The notes: generated by a model from the sequence alone, not told the origin. 64,000 nt of DNA from JAABTH01 sp964492615 (GCA_964492615.1 CAZBKZ010000003.1:84298-148297), one strand, 5' to 3'; positions 18,061-27,941 are shown, numbered from the stretch's first letter. Numbers and translations: made by a program.

Positions 18061-18124
18061 AGGAGCATTTGTATTCCTTAATTTTTCAAGATATTAATCA
18101 GGCTAAGCTTCCAGGCAATCTGCA

Positions 18125-18391
18125 TTAAAGACCAACAGTCCGACGCAGCTCACCCTCATCAAAACTCAACTCAACGGTTTCTGTTAAGACATCAGCATAG
18201 CTAAATGATAACCTCTGGAAATAGTTGTTCTCATCTACCCTGACTATAAATATTGAAGGATAAATACTTTCCAGAACTCCTTCTTTTTCAAAGGTTTTTC
18301 GTCTGCCGCGGTTTGCCCGCAGTTTAATTTTTTCACCCAAATGGGTTTCTAGCTTCTTGCGGATTTCAAATAGGACATCTTTAGCCACCAT
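18125..18391 (-). CDS. veg: Veg protein
   Basis: An 88-residue Veg family protein with the family core ANRGRRKTFEKEGVLESIYPSIFIV and SYADVLTETVEL. In Bacillus Veg promotes biofilm formation by interfering with SinR and is expressed from a very strong promoter, which is also seen here. It has its own terminator and is followed by the NAD salvage genes. Confidence 0.95.
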   Translation of the reverse strand: MVAKDVLFEIRKKLETHLGEKIKLRANRGRRKTFEKEGVLESIYPSIFIVRVDENNYFQRLSFSYADVLTETVELSFDEGELRRTVGL

Positions 18392-18422
18392 TTAAAACCA
18401 CCTTATATTTATTCTAAATATG

Positions 18423-18452
18423 AGTATATCACAATATTCGCCATTATGTCAA
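18423..18452 (-). promoter_or_regulatory. Sigma-A promoter of veg
   Basis: TTGACA and TATACT are 18 bases apart on the minus strand, about 35 bases before the veg start. Both hexamers are near consensus, in line with the strong veg promoter known in Bacillus. Confidence 0.8.
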
Positions 18453-18511
18453 GAAATGGCGAGATTTAAGGCAGTAATCGGAGATGATAGGCCATATGGT
18501 TTAATAAGAGG

Positions 18512-18988
18512 TTATTTTGTAAAACGATCGGCAACAGTAGTGGCTCCGTATGAATCAGGCTTGATAAAAGCCTGGTATCCGCTACCAATTACCATCCCGA
18601 CAACTTCTTTTATGATATCCCTGGTTTCGCCTTTTTCCCCAACATCGAGATGTATCTCCACATTAAGCTTTGTTTCACCATTTTGGGCCAATTGTTCCGT
18701 AAGGCGTGTAGCAACTTCAAGACTGAGAAAGGTTTCATAGTATATACGCTGGCGAAGACTTTCCATGTAGCGCGTTTTCTGCTTATGATAATAAAACCGC
18801 CCGCCTTTTCCGATGCGGTGAACTACAATTGCGGTTACAAAAATAACGCAGTCGTTTAGAAATGAGTGTGAGTCCGTGCCTATAATCAGCTTGTAAGAAT
18901 CGTCGGGATATTTATTGGTAAAACCGACCAGGTCATCAAACAGCTCCTGAAAACTAATCTGCCCCATGGATGGGCTGGTAAAATACAT
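18512..18988 (-). CDS. YkuK/DUF458 family RNase H-like protein
   Basis: This 158-residue protein matches the DUF458 family, predicted to adopt an RNase H-like fold. It has the acidic KLIIGTDSHS strand, HLDVGEKGETRDIIKEVVGMV, and the C-terminal KPDSYGATTVADRFTK. Biochemical function is unknown. It sits between rsmA and veg, where Bacillus has yabG. Confidence 0.85.
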   Translation of the reverse strand: MYFTSPSMGQISFQELFDDLVGFTNKYPDDSYKLIIGTDSHSFLNDCVIFVTAIVVHRIGKGGRFYYHKQKTRYMESLRQRIYYETFLSLEVATRLTEQLAQNGETKLNVEIHLDVGEKGETRDIIKEVVGMVIGSGYQAFIKPDSYGATTVADRFTK

Positions 18989-19014
18989 CAGGTTTGCGAC
19001 CTTTCAGAAGAATT

Positions 19015-19887
19015 TTATTTATCGTAATTATATGTGATGCCGGCTAACAATGCAAATTGTTCAACAGTTATGCTTTCCGGCCGATCTGCCTTATTTATTC
19101 CGGCCCGGTTCAATGCCTCTTCGGCAGCATCACGGCCTTTTTGCATATAGTTAACGAGATTGTTAAGAACAGTTTTACGTCGCTGCATGAACATACCCCT
19201 GACCAGGTCCCGAAAATGACTTTCTATTTTTCCCTCCACAAGTGGCTCTTTTGGTTTCAGGCGCAATACGGCTGATCCGACCTTTGGCCGGGGCCAAAAT
19301 ACTGTACCTGCCACATTGAATAATAATTCACTGTGACAATAATACCGGCACAAAACCGAAAGAGCGCTGTAGTCTTTATCTCCCGGCCCTGCAGTAAGCT
19401 TAAGGGCTACTTCTTTCTGAAACATAAGTACTGCGCTGTGAAACGGAAAAGCATCATTGAACAGGTTATGCATAAAAGGACCTGAAATAACGTACGGCAG
19501 GTTAGATACTAATTTTATCGATTTGCCGGCGCTAAACTCGTTTCCAATCAGACTGTTCCATTTAACCTTAAGAGCGTCTTCATTGATAATGCGCACATTT
19601 GGGAAAGGTTGGAGAACATTTTTAAGCATTTCGACTAACCCGCGATCTATTTCTATTACAAGCAGCTCGGCATTTTGCCGGGCAAAAGCCATGGTTAATG
19701 CTCCTGCACCAGGGCCTACTTCAATTATCTTGTCTCCTTCTTTAACATCAAGAGCGGCAGAAATTTTGCGCACTATATTTCCGTCAACCAGAAAGTTTTG
19801 GCCCCACTGTTTTTGAGGCTTTAAACCATAGTTTCCAAACAATTCCCTGATAACGCGGGGTGAAGTCAGATTTGGAGTTTCGCTCAT
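19015..19887 (-). CDS. rsmA: 16S rRNA dimethyladenosine transferase RsmA (KsgA)
   Basis: Dimethylates two adjacent adenines near the 3' end of 16S rRNA. Motifs are QWGQNFLVD, the SAM-binding VGPGAGALT, and the catalytic NLPYVISGP. I start at the ATG behind GGTGAG (290 residues, SETPNLTSP); the frame is open ten codons further to a TTG behind AAGGTG, which is also possible. Downstream on the same strand is the YkuK gene. Confidence 0.95.
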   Translation of the reverse strand: MSETPNLTSPRVIRELFGNYGLKPQKQWGQNFLVDGNIVRKISAALDVKEGDKIIEVGPGAGALTMAFARQNAELLVIEIDRGLVEMLKNVLQPFPNVRIINEDALKVKWNSLIGNEFSAGKSIKLVSNLPYVISGPFMHNLFNDAFPFHSAVLMFQKEVALKLTAGPGDKDYSALSVLCRYYCHSELLFNVAGTVFWPRPKVGSAVLRLKPKEPLVEGKIESHFRDLVRGMFMQRRKTVLNNLVNYMQKGRDAAEEALNRAGINKADRPESITVEQFALLAGITYNYDK

Positions 19888-20165
19888 TGGCTCACCGATT
19901 CCCGTAAAATAATACAAGCCTGCACCTTATTTTATAGCTAAGCGGCTAATACGGCAAACCCTCCGAAAGATATTGCTATAAATATTTTATTTATACTGAG
20001 TAATCACAAAAATTTAATGACAAATCAACATTTATGCTTTATAATATATTTTACAATAGTAATAATTTACCTGGTTAAGCATTTCGCACCCGGAAAGGAG
20101 GGCTGCCATCCTGACCGTTTTTTTCGAACTGTTTGCTTAAAAATTTTAAGGAGGCGTATTATCAG

Positions 20166-20492
20166 ATGGCTGATTTAAAAACACTTCTTGATAGTCTCAA
20201 CAAAAAGATAGAGGCGGCAGATCCGGCAAAAATGAAGGGCGTCACTGCAGTATACCAGTTTGATCTTTCTGGTGATAACGGGGGAGTATTTCATGCCGCC
20301 GTTGATGATGGCAAAGCTGATTTAGTTGAAGGGGCACACGATAATCCCAATATAACCATAAGCATGTCGGCTGATGATTTTGAATCAATGCTTGATGGAA
20401 AGCTTAATGCTACTTCCGCTTTCATGGCCGGCAAATTAAAAGTAAAAGGTGATATGTCGCTGGCTATGAAATTACAGAGCCTGCTGGGTTAA
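20166..20492 (+). CDS. SCP2 sterol-carrier domain protein
   Basis: A 108-residue protein that is a single SCP2 domain (VYQFDLSGDNGGVFHAAVDDG, ITISMSADDFESMLDGKLN, FMAGKLKVKGDMSLAMKL). Such domains bind hydrophobic ligands; the ligand is unknown. I start at ATG behind AAGGAGG (11 bases away). It is divergent from rsmA and stands alone, with a terminator behind it. Confidence 0.88.
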   Translation: MADLKTLLDSLNKKIEAADPAKMKGVTAVYQFDLSGDNGGVFHAAVDDGKADLVEGAHDNPNITISMSADDFESMLDGKLNATSAFMAGKLKVKGDMSLAMKLQSLLG

Positions 20493-20564
20493 GTACTACT
20501 ACCAGAGGCTTATAACGGCTTATCTCAAGCTTAAATAGACTAAAATATAAAGATAAAACAAAAA

Positions 20565-20591
20565 GGCGCTATCCCTGAACAGGATAGCGCC
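20565..20591. terminator. Bidirectional terminator between SCP2 gene and tatD
   Basis: GGCGCTATCC pairs with GGATAGCGCC around 7 bases. T-rich stretches follow on both strands, serving the convergent genes. Confidence 0.85.
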
Positions 20592-20618
20592 CGTTGTTTT
20601 TCATCAGTTAAAGTTAAA

Positions 20619-21413
20619 CTATCCGGCTCGATCCACCAGGCTGTCAGAAAAAAGACGGATAGCATTCAGGTAAACCTGTCGTGATAATTCATCAAGATCA
20701 ATATTGAGCTCCAGTGCCACTCTTTCGTAGGTAAGCCTGATGTATGAAGGTTCGTTCCGCTTACTGCGATAGGCCTGGGGCGGCAGGTAAGGCGCATCAG
20801 TTTCCAATAGCAGCCGGTTTGAAGGAATATGTTTTAACAGGTTACGCAATTGCTGGGAGCGCGGGTATGTGACCGGGCCGGCTATTGAGATGTAAAATCC
20901 GAGATCCAGAAAAGCTTCCAACTCTTCAAGATTACCGGCATAACAGTGCATTACCCCTACTGAAGCAGCAGGCAGGTTCTCCTCTTTAAAAACCTGCAGT
21001 GTTTCCTGATTGGCTTCACGGCTGTGTATGATCACCGGTTTATTAATACGGCAGGCCATCCGCAGCTGCTCGCGAAAAACCTGCTCCTGTTCTTTGCGGG
21101 GTGAAAGGTTGCGGTAAAAATCCAATCCAATTTCTCCCACCGCTAGAACTGTTTCACCGGAAGCAAGCTTTTCAAGACGTTCCAGCCAACCTTCAGCAAC
21201 CTTGGCTGCACTATGCGGGTGGATACCTACTGATGCGCTAATCCAGGGATATTTTAAACTTAATTCGATCGAACGTTTTGAACTCTTCTCGTCGGCAGCT
21301 GCGTTTACTATGGCAGCAATACCGGCAGTTTCGGCCCGCTTAAGCACTGCATCAAAATCACGTCTGAATTGAGGAAAATCCAGGTGAGCATGAGTATCAA
21401 CCAGCACTGTCAT
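20619..21413 (-). CDS. tatD: TatD family metal-dependent deoxyribonuclease
   Basis: A TIM-barrel nuclease with metal ligands in VDTHAHLDF, VGEIGLDFYR, IHSREA, MHCYAG and LETDAPYL. Length is 264 residues. Its ATG follows the metG stop codon directly (TAA-ATG), so the two are translationally linked, as metS-yabD are in Bacillus. Confidence 0.94.
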   Translation of the reverse strand: MTVLVDTHAHLDFPQFRRDFDAVLKRAETAGIAAIVNAAADEKSSKRSIELSLKYPWISASVGIHPHSAAKVAEGWLERLEKLASGETVLAVGEIGLDFYRNLSPRKEQEQVFREQLRMACRINKPVIIHSREANQETLQVFKEENLPAASVGVMHCYAGNLEELEAFLDLGFYISIAGPVTYPRSQQLRNLLKHIPSNRLLLETDAPYLPPQAYRSKRNEPSYIRLTYERVALELNIDLDELSRQVYLNAIRLFSDSLVDRAG

Positions 21414-23369
21414 TTAACTGATCCTGCTTCCTGCAGGCATATCCCGATCAAGGGCGGTCAATGACAGGCTGCCGTCTTTAGCGGTAGCAGCCAGCAGCAT
21501 CCCCTGGGATAATACTCCGCGTAGTTTGACCGGCTTCAGGTTGGCAATAAAAATAACCTTTTTCCCCGGGAGTTTTTCAGGCTCATAATATTCAGCAATT
21601 CCTGCTACAACCTGCCGTTTTTCACTCTCACCCAGGCTGACCTCAATTTTAAGCAGTTTATCCGATTTTGGAATTCTATCAGCTGTCAATATTTCGGCAA
21701 CTCTTAAATCTATTTGTTGAAACTGCTCCAGCTTAATCAAATCATCTGATTCTTCAGTCTCAGTTTTTTTGCTCTCGTCAGCGAACGTCTGTCCCTGCCC
21801 ACCCTGCATTTCCCTGATCTCAGCCTGCAGGTTTAAACGGGGAAACAGGTCTTCACCTCTGCTGATTTTCAAACCCGGTTTGATTACGCCCCACGTTGAA
21901 AGACTGGCCCACTCTTTCAACTGATCCTGGCCTTCCAGGTTAAGCTGTTCCCAGACCAGGCTTGGAGTGCGAGGCATAAAAGGCTGCAGCATAACGGAAA
22001 TAAAGCGAATGCTTTCAATCAGGTTATAAAGTACTGTTCCCAGCCGCTTTTCGTCTGCCGGATCCTTAGCCAACTGCCACGGCATATTCTCATCAATGTA
22101 CTTGTTACTGCGGCGAACAAGTTTCCATAGTTCAGCCAGGGCATCACTTGTTTTAAGTTGATCCATGTGTTCCCGGACCAATCCCGGAGTTTCATAAGCC
22201 AGTTCAATTAATTCGTTGTCGCTTTTTTCTTTTTCGGCAGCAGGCTCAGGAAGAACTCCATTAAAATATCTTTCGACCATGGTTAATGTTCTGCTAACCA
22301 GGTTACCTAAATCATTGGCCAAATCGGTATTAATCCTGGTAATGAAGTTTTCTAGGCTGAAAAGACCATCCTGCCCAAATGGAATTTCACGCAGCAGAAA
22401 ATAACGCAGAGCATCTGATCCGTAACGACCGGCTAAAACCCTGGGGTCAATCACATTACCCTTTGATTTTGACATTTTTCCATCCTGCAGCATCAGCCAA
22501 CCATGCCCAAAGACAGTCTTAGGCAGCGGCAAGCCGAGGGCCATTAAAAAGATAGGCCAGTATATGGTGTGGAATCTCAGGATATCCTTTCCGATCAGTT
22601 GAATATCAGCCGGCCAGAATTTATCAAGTTTACTGTTCTTTTCTCCATAACCAAGAGCAGTAATATAATTACTTAGTGCATCGAGCCAGACATAGATAAC
22701 ATGTTCAGGGTCAAAAGGTACAGGTATCCCCCACTGGAAAGAAGTTCTCGAAACACAGAGATCCTCCAGGCCCGGCTTGAGAAAATTATTAATCATTTCA
22801 TTTTTTCTCGAAGGGGGCTGAATAAAATCAGGATTCTTTTCAATATGCTCCATTAACTGGTCTGCATATTTTGACATTCTGAAAAAATATGCCTCTTCAG
22901 CAATTAACTCTACATCGCGACCGCAGTCGGGACATTTTCCTTCTTCAAGTTGACGCTCTGTCCAGTACGCTTCACAGGGGGTGCAGTACCATCCCTCGTA
23001 CTTTCCTTTATATATATCACCCTGTTCAAAGAACCTGGTAAATATTGCTGCAACCTTTTTTTTATGCCTGTCTTCTGTCGTTCTGATAAAATCATCGTAT
23101 GCTATATCAAGATCCTGCCATAGCTCCTTGATCCAGGAAACAATTTCATCAACAAACTCAATCGGTTTTTTTCCTGAAGCATCAGCCTGCCGCTGAATCT
23201 TTTGCCCGTGTTCATCTGTGCCCGTTAAAAACCAGACATCAAACCCTGTTAATCTTTTAAAGCGGGCCATAGCATCTGCTGCTACTGTAGTATATGAATT
23301 ACCCACATGAAGCTTGTTGCTCGGATAGTATATCGGTGTTGTTATATAAAACGTTTTTTTCTCTGCCAC
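21414..23369 (-). CDS. metG: Methionyl-tRNA synthetase with C-terminal tRNA-binding domain
   Basis: Class I synthetase of 651 residues. It has the HIGH-like HVGNSY, a zinc knuckle (CTPCEAYW...CPDCGRD), KMSKSKGN, an anticodon-binding helical domain, and a C-terminal EMAP/Trbp111-like domain (about 545-651). A GTG start behind GGGAGG gives VAEKKTFYITTPIYYP; eight more codons are open upstream but lack a good site. Confidence 0.96.
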   Translation of the reverse strand: MAEKKTFYITTPIYYPSNKLHVGNSYTTVAADAMARFKRLTGFDVWFLTGTDEHGQKIQRQADASGKKPIEFVDEIVSWIKELWQDLDIAYDDFIRTTEDRHKKKVAAIFTRFFEQGDIYKGKYEGWYCTPCEAYWTERQLEEGKCPDCGRDVELIAEEAYFFRMSKYADQLMEHIEKNPDFIQPPSRKNEMINNFLKPGLEDLCVSRTSFQWGIPVPFDPEHVIYVWLDALSNYITALGYGEKNSKLDKFWPADIQLIGKDILRFHTIYWPIFLMALGLPLPKTVFGHGWLMLQDGKMSKSKGNVIDPRVLAGRYGSDALRYFLLREIPFGQDGLFSLENFITRINTDLANDLGNLVSRTLTMVERYFNGVLPEPAAEKEKSDNELIELAYETPGLVREHMDQLKTSDALAELWKLVRRSNKYIDENMPWQLAKDPADEKRLGTVLYNLIESIRFISVMLQPFMPRTPSLVWEQLNLEGQDQLKEWASLSTWGVIKPGLKISRGEDLFPRLNLQAEIREMQGGQGQTFADESKKTETEESDDLIKLEQFQQIDLRVAEILTADRIPKSDKLLKIEVSLGESEKRQVVAGIAEYYEPEKLPGKKVIFIANLKPVKLRGVLSQGMLLAATAKDGSLSLTALDRDMPAGSRIS

Positions 23370-23565
23370 TTTCAGGCCTCCCAGGTGCTGCAAATGATGA
23401 AGTAATTATATCAGAGCAGCCCTTACTGTCAAGGAAAGATCAATAAAAACAGGGCTGCAGCAGAATAGTATTAGTATGCAACAAATTTGATAATCTGTCA
23501 CCTTTGGATAGTATTCTTAATCATGTAATATTCTTGTAAAGTTGAGTATATAGGGAAAATACCTA

Positions 23566-23595
23566 TTGACTTACCATGTCAATTACTGGTATAAT
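23566..23595 (+). promoter_or_regulatory. Sigma-A promoter of the abrB-like gene
   Basis: TTGACT and a perfect TATAAT are 18 bases apart, 46 bases before the TTG start. Confidence 0.8.
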
Positions 23596-23640
23596 ATCGG
23601 AACCAGCCTTGCTCCATATTGAAGAAAAGGAGGAAATGTC

Positions 23641-23883
23641 TTGAAATCAACAGGGATTGTTAGAAAAGTAGACGAATTGGGTAGAGTAGTAATCCCTATC
23701 GAATTAAGAAGAACTCTTGGTATTGAAGTTAAAGATGCCCTTGAGATTTATGTCGACGCAGAAAAAATTATTCTTAAAAAATACGAACCAGCCTGTCTTT
23801 TCTGTGGTAATGCAGACAATGTTAAACACTTCGGAAACCGGATTGTCTGCCGGGAATGTATTGATAAACTGGCAAAAGACTAG
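23641..23883 (+). CDS. abrB: AbrB family transition-state regulator
   Basis: The N-terminal swapped-hairpin DNA-binding domain is typical (STGIVRKVDELGRVVIPIELRRTLGI). The C-terminal part contains CLFCG...CREC, a possible small zinc site, as in several clostridial AbrB proteins. Eighty residues in total. The TTG start follows AAAGGAGG. In Bacillus AbrB represses post-exponential genes. The gene is monocistronic, with a promoter and a terminator. Confidence 0.93.
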   Translation: MKSTGIVRKVDELGRVVIPIELRRTLGIEVKDALEIYVDAEKIILKKYEPACLFCGNADNVKHFGNRIVCRECIDKLAKD

Positions 23884-23906
23884 CTGTATCGTTAGTTAAA
23901 AGTTTC

Positions 23907-23933
23907 AGAAGCGCGGTATTACACCGCGCTTCT
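23907..23933. terminator. Hairpin between abrB and ricT
   Basis: AGAAGCGCGG pairs with CCGCGCTTCT around 7 bases, between two convergent genes. The T content after it is low, so termination efficiency is uncertain. Confidence 0.65.
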
Positions 23934-23957
23934 GCTATTATCAGGAACATATACAAA

Positions 23958-24758
23958 TCAAGGGCGATCCACTTCCTCCAAAGGAAACTCCCGAATATAA
24001 CCTGATTCCTGCAGCTTTACAGTAACTACTTTTTTCTTTTTATTTATTTCTTTTACTTCACCTTCTCCATCAGGAGTTACAACAAGCTCACCCTGTTTCG
24101 GCATATCTTCCTGTAAGTCTTCATAGGCGCTGGCTTCAAACCGAAGGCAGCACATCAGCCTTCCACAGACACCCGATATCTTGGTCGGGTTCAAGGATAA
24201 ATTCTGCCCCTTGGCCATGCGAATTGAAACCGGTTCAAATTCTTCAAGAAATGTGGAGCAGCAAAAAGCGCGCCCGCAGGGGCCGATACCACCTTTTATC
24301 TTGGCCTCGTCCCGCACTCCAATTTGTCGCAGCTCAATCCTGGTTTTGAAAATAGAAGCCAGGTCTTTAACCAGCTCCCGAAAATCGACTCGCTCTTCTG
24401 ATGTGAAGAAAAAAATAATTTTATTGCGATCAAATGTATACTCAACCCCAACCAGCTTCATGTCAAGGCCGTGTTCAGCTATTTTTTGCTGACAGCGGCT
24501 AAATGCAACTGCCTCCTTTTGCCTGTTTTCCTCCACTTTTCGCCTGTCATGATCTGTGGCAACACGCACAACTTTTTTTAAAGGCAAAACCAGGTTTTTT
24601 TCAGGCACATCCCTGACCGGAATAACAACATTACCGATTTCCTGACCGCGGGCTGTCTCCACAACAACCTGGATCCCCATTTGCAGATCTTCTGAATTAG
24701 GTTCGAAATAATATGTTTTGCCGGCTTCTTTAAAACGTATACCAACAACATTAGGCAT
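23958..24758 (-). CDS. ricT: RicT (YaaT), PSP1 domain protein
   Basis: A component of the RicA-F-T complex, which carries iron-sulfur clusters and assists RNase Y-dependent mRNA maturation in Bacillus. The conserved cysteines GPCGRAFCCS and GVCGRLMCCLRFE are present. Length 266. Its ATG overlaps the holB stop codon by one base, so the two are coupled, as yaaT and holB are neighbours in Bacillus. Confidence 0.93.
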   Translation of the reverse strand: MPNVVGIRFKEAGKTYYFEPNSEDLQMGIQVVVETARGQEIGNVVIPVRDVPEKNLVLPLKKVVRVATDHDRRKVEENRQKEAVAFSRCQQKIAEHGLDMKLVGVEYTFDRNKIIFFFTSEERVDFRELVKDLASIFKTRIELRQIGVRDEAKIKGGIGPCGRAFCCSTFLEEFEPVSIRMAKGQNLSLNPTKISGVCGRLMCCLRFEASAYEDLQEDMPKQGELVVTPDGEGEVKEINKKKKVVTVKLQESGYIREFPLEEVDRP

Positions 24759-25735
24759 TAAGAAAGCCTCCTCTGCAGCATGATAAGCGTCTTTTCCATT
24801 AAAAGACGACGGTTGACATTTGTTTTAACGAGTTCATATACAGTACTATTGAGCAGAATAACCGCCTCTTCCAACCCCTCAGAAGAAACAGCTTCTGTCC
24901 ACACAGCAGGTTTTTCCATTCCCAAAGTAAAATCGCCGCTGCGGCATAAATTTTGCATAAGAGCATCACGGTAAAGAAGAACCACCAGATCAAGCAGAAG
25001 AACCAGATCATCTCTTTCCGCCAGGGTTGCCGCCCAGTTCAAAAGCTGAACGGCAGAATCGTGACCGATGGCAATATTGTAAGCAAGGGTTTTTGCTTCC
25101 TTAAACCGGTCATCAAAACCTTCATCTTCAGCCATTTTAAACGCATACCCAGGCAACCCACCACTTAAACGGGCAAGTAATTCTGCTTTCTCTCCATGCG
25201 CCTTCTCGTTAGCGACTAAAAGATTATAAATTTGTTCACAATCCAGGGGCAGCAGATGATAACGGCGGCATCTGGATAAAATAGTATCAAAAACAGCCCT
25301 GGGCTGTTCAACCAACAGAATAAAGGTAAGACCATCCGGGGGATCTTCAAGAATTTTAAGTAGCGAAGATGAGGTCTCACCGGTCATAGCTTCAGCATGA
25401 TCGATAAGACAAACTTTTTCTGCTCCGCCCAGGTAAAACCGATCCCGTACGTTTTTAAACTGTTCCGTTTTAAGTTTTTTCTTGTCTGGAGCCAGATAAT
25501 AGAATTCAGGATGGTTATCGCTATTAAAGCTGCGACAGGAATTACAGGTCATGCAGGGCTTGATGCCATCGTTTTCCGGGCATAATATGGCCTGGGCAAG
25601 CAGTTTGCCCCAGCTGGTTTTACCACTGCCGGAAGGTCCGCAAAGCATAACAGCATGGCTTAAAGTATCACTCTTTATCGCTGCAGATAAGAGTGATCTT
25701 AATTCATCCTGTCCTTCAAGCTGGTTATACGACAT
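24758..25735 (-). CDS. holB: DNA polymerase III delta' subunit
   Basis: Clamp-loader subunit of 325 residues. It has a P-loop (CGPSGSGKTSWG), a Cys cluster of the clamp-loader type (CPENDGIKPCMTCNSC), and LLKILEDPPDGLTFIL followed by SRCRR in sensor positions. It ends at the ricT start and begins 5 bases after the tmk stop. Confidence 0.93.
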   Translation of the reverse strand: MSYNQLEGQDELRSLLSAAIKSDTLSHAVMLCGPSGSGKTSWGKLLAQAILCPENDGIKPCMTCNSCRSFNSDNHPEFYYLAPDKKKLKTEQFKNVRDRFYLGGAEKVCLIDHAEAMTGETSSSLLKILEDPPDGLTFILLVEQPRAVFDTILSRCRRYHLLPLDCEQIYNLLVANEKAHGEKAELLARLSGGLPGYAFKMAEDEGFDDRFKEAKTLAYNIAIGHDSAVQLLNWAATLAERDDLVLLLDLVVLLYRDALMQNLCRSGDFTLGMEKPAVWTEAVSSEGLEEAVILLNSTVYELVKTNVNRRLLMEKTLIMLQRRLS

Positions 25736-25740
25736 TCATA

Positions 25741-26358
25741 TCAACTTCTCTCCATACCATGAAGCGATTGTTCAATTAAAGCCCAAATCTTTTCATGAAT
25801 CATTTCCCTGTTTTCGGTTGCATCAATCAAAGCAATCCTCTGCGGTTCTTTTCCGGCTAATTCAAGATAACCCTGGCGCACCCTGCAGTGGAAATAGTAA
25901 TCTTTACTTTCCATACGGTCTTTTTCCCCGGTTCTCCTGGCCTCCGCTTCTTCCACTGGAAGATCGAGTAATACAGTAAGGTCAGGAACCAACCTCCTAG
26001 TAGCCTGATCATTTAAAAGCCGGATCCAGTTAAGATCCGCTCCTCCCCCGTAGCCCTGGTAAGCCATAGTTGAGTCGGCAAATCGATCACAAAGAACCAA
26101 CTTCTCATCCTTCAGGGCCGGTATTAAAACCTGTTTTACTAATTCAGTTCGCGCTGCCATGTAGAGCAGCAGTTCTGCTTCCAGGGAAAGAGAAAGACGG
26201 TTATCCAGCAAAACCTGCCGCACAGCTTCTCCAACAGATGTTCCTCCCGGCTCTCTCAACGTAATGAAGTCAATATCACACTGCTTAAATCGCTGAACAA
26301 GCATTTCAGCCTGTGTCGATTTGCCACAGCCATCAATGCCTTCCAGGGTTATAAACAA
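25741..26358 (-). CDS. tmk: Thymidylate kinase
   Basis: Phosphorylates dTMP. The P-loop GIDGCGKSTQ, LREPGGT and DRFADSTMAYQG match the family; length 205. The start is a TTG (FITLEGIDG). The best ribosome binding site (GGAGGG) is about 15 bases away, longer than usual, so translation may be weak. It heads the tmk-holB-ricT unit. Confidence 0.94.
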   Translation of the reverse strand: MFITLEGIDGCGKSTQAEMLVQRFKQCDIDFITLREPGGTSVGEAVRQVLLDNRLSLSLEAELLLYMAARTELVKQVLIPALKDEKLVLCDRFADSTMAYQGYGGGADLNWIRLLNDQATRRLVPDLTVLLDLPVEEAEARRTGEKDRMESKDYYFHCRVRQGYLELAGKEPQRIALIDATENREMIHEKIWALIEQSLHGMERS

Positions 26359-26438
26359 ACCGCCCGTAAAGAACCCTCCTTCCGCTTGGTTGCCGACTGT
26401 TCTTTTTTCGCAAACAATGATCCTTTACCGGCTTAAAA

Positions 26439-26467
26439 AAGCCGCAGGCTTTGCTGTCCTGCGGCTT
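26439..26467 (-). terminator. Rho-independent terminator of guaB
   Basis: AAGCCGCAGG pairs with CCTGCGGCTT, followed on the minus strand by six T. It lies 20 bases after the guaB stop. Confidence 0.88.
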
Positions 26468-26486
26468 CCGGTTCAGTCGCAACCAA

Positions 26487-27941
26487 TCAGAAACTGTAAT
26501 TTGGAGCTTCCTTGGTAATCTGCACACCGTGAGGGTGGCTTTCCTTGAGCCCAGCTCCTGAAATACGGATAAACCGGGTTTTCTGCTGCAATTCTTCGAT
26601 AGTTGTAACTCCGCAATAGCCCATACCGGCCCGTAAGCCGCCGGCCATCTGAAAAACCATGTCACCTACTGTACCCCTGAAAGGCACCCTGCCTTCAATA
26701 CCCTCCGGGACAAGTTTCTGTTCATATTCCTGAAAATAACGGTCTCTCGACCCTTCCTTCATCGCTCCCAGGGATCCCATTCCCCGGTAGACTTTGTAAG
26801 AACGCCCCTGAAATATTTCAAACTCACCGGGACTTTCTTCAGTGCCTGCCAGCAAGCTGCCTATCATAACATTAGAAGCCCCGGCAGCCAGGGCTTTTGT
26901 AATGTCTCCTGAAAATTTTATACCACCATCAGCGGTTACAGGCACATCAAGCTCCTTTCCTGCCCGCGCAGCCTCATATACTGCAGTTATCTGGGGCACA
27001 CCAATCCCGGCAATCACCCGGGTAGTACAAATCGAACCAGGTCCCACACCCACCTTAACAGCGTCGGCTCCGGCTTTAATCAAATCGCGCGCACCCTCAG
27101 CCGTTGCAATGTTACCACCCATCAGGTCGACATCCGGGCACAGCTGTTTTATTTCTTTAACCGTATCCAGGACAGACTGTGAATGTCCATGGGCTGAATC
27201 AACTACAATAAGATCTACCCCTGCTTCTACCAGCGCTTCTGCCCTGGTCACAGCATCGCGGCCAACTCCAACAGCAGCAGCTGCCAGTAACCGGCCGTTG
27301 CTATCTTTAGATGCCCTGGGATATTGAATGGTTTTTTCAATGTCTTTTATGGTGATCAGCCCTTTCAGGTTAAACTGATCATCTACTATCGGAAGTTTTT
27401 CTATCTTATGCCGTCTCAGGATCTCCTGGGCTTCCTGCAGTGTGGTTCCCACCGGAGCCGTAACCAGTTTTTCCTGGGTCATTGCCTCACCAATGGGCCG
27501 GGAATAATCTTCTTCAAAACGCAAATCCCTGTTGGTAATAATACCGACCAGTTTTTCGCCCACGGTAACCGGGACCCCTGAAATCCGGTAACGTTCCATC
27601 AAAGCAGCAGCATCATTAAGGGTATTATCAGGGCCGAGCCTGAAAGGATTGGTAATAACCCCGTGTTCAGATCGTTTTACTTTATCAACCTCTTCAGCCT
27701 GCTTTTTAATGGTCATATTTCTGTGAATAACGCCTATACCGCCTTCACGAGCCATGGCGATTGCCATTCTCGATTCAGTAACCGTATCCATTCCGGCAGA
27801 AAGCAGCGGCATATTCAGTTTAATATTGCGACTCACCCTGGTCGTTAAATTAACATCGCGGGGCAGTACCATGGAGTGAGCCGGAACCAGCAGCACGTCA
27901 TCAAAGGTTAAACCTTCCCAGGAAAATCTCTCACCCTGCAA
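26487..27941 (-). CDS. guaB: IMP dehydrogenase
   Basis: Converts IMP to XMP, the committed step to GMP. It shows LTFDDVLLVPA, two CBS domains (about 95-205), the catalytic cysteine loop GPGSICTTRVIAG, and the flap region. A TTG eight bases after six G residues gives 484 residues, the family norm. The frame stays open for 30 codons upstream, but that extension has no family match. Confidence 0.95.
   Translation of the reverse strand: MQGERFSWEGLTFDDVLLVPAHSMVLPRDVNLTTRVSRNIKLNMPLLSAGMDTVTESRMAIAMAREGGIGVIHRNMTIKKQAEEVDKVKRSEHGVITNPFRLGPDNTLNDAAALMERYRISGVPVTVGEKLVGIITNRDLRFEEDYSRPIGEAMTQEKLVTAPVGTTLQEAQEILRRHKIEKLPIVDDQFNLKGLITIKDIEKTIQYPRASKDSNGRLLAAAAVGVGRDAVTRAEALVEAGVDLIVVDSAHGHSQSVLDTVKEIKQLCPDVDLMGGNIATAEGARDLIKAGADAVKVGVGPGSICTTRVIAGIGVPQITAVYEAARAGKELDVPVTADGGIKFSGDITKALAAGASNVMIGSLLAGTEESPGEFEIFQGRSYKVYRGMGSLGAMKEGSRDRYFQEYEQKLVPEGIEGRVPFRGTVGDMVFQMAGGLRAGMGYCGVTTIEELQQKTRFIRISGAGLKESHPHGVQITKEAPNYSF

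Noticed and set aside
26842..27327. 161-codon open frame on the plus strand
   Set aside because: Antisense shadow of guaB; composition is dominated by Pro, Ser and Ala typical of such shadows.
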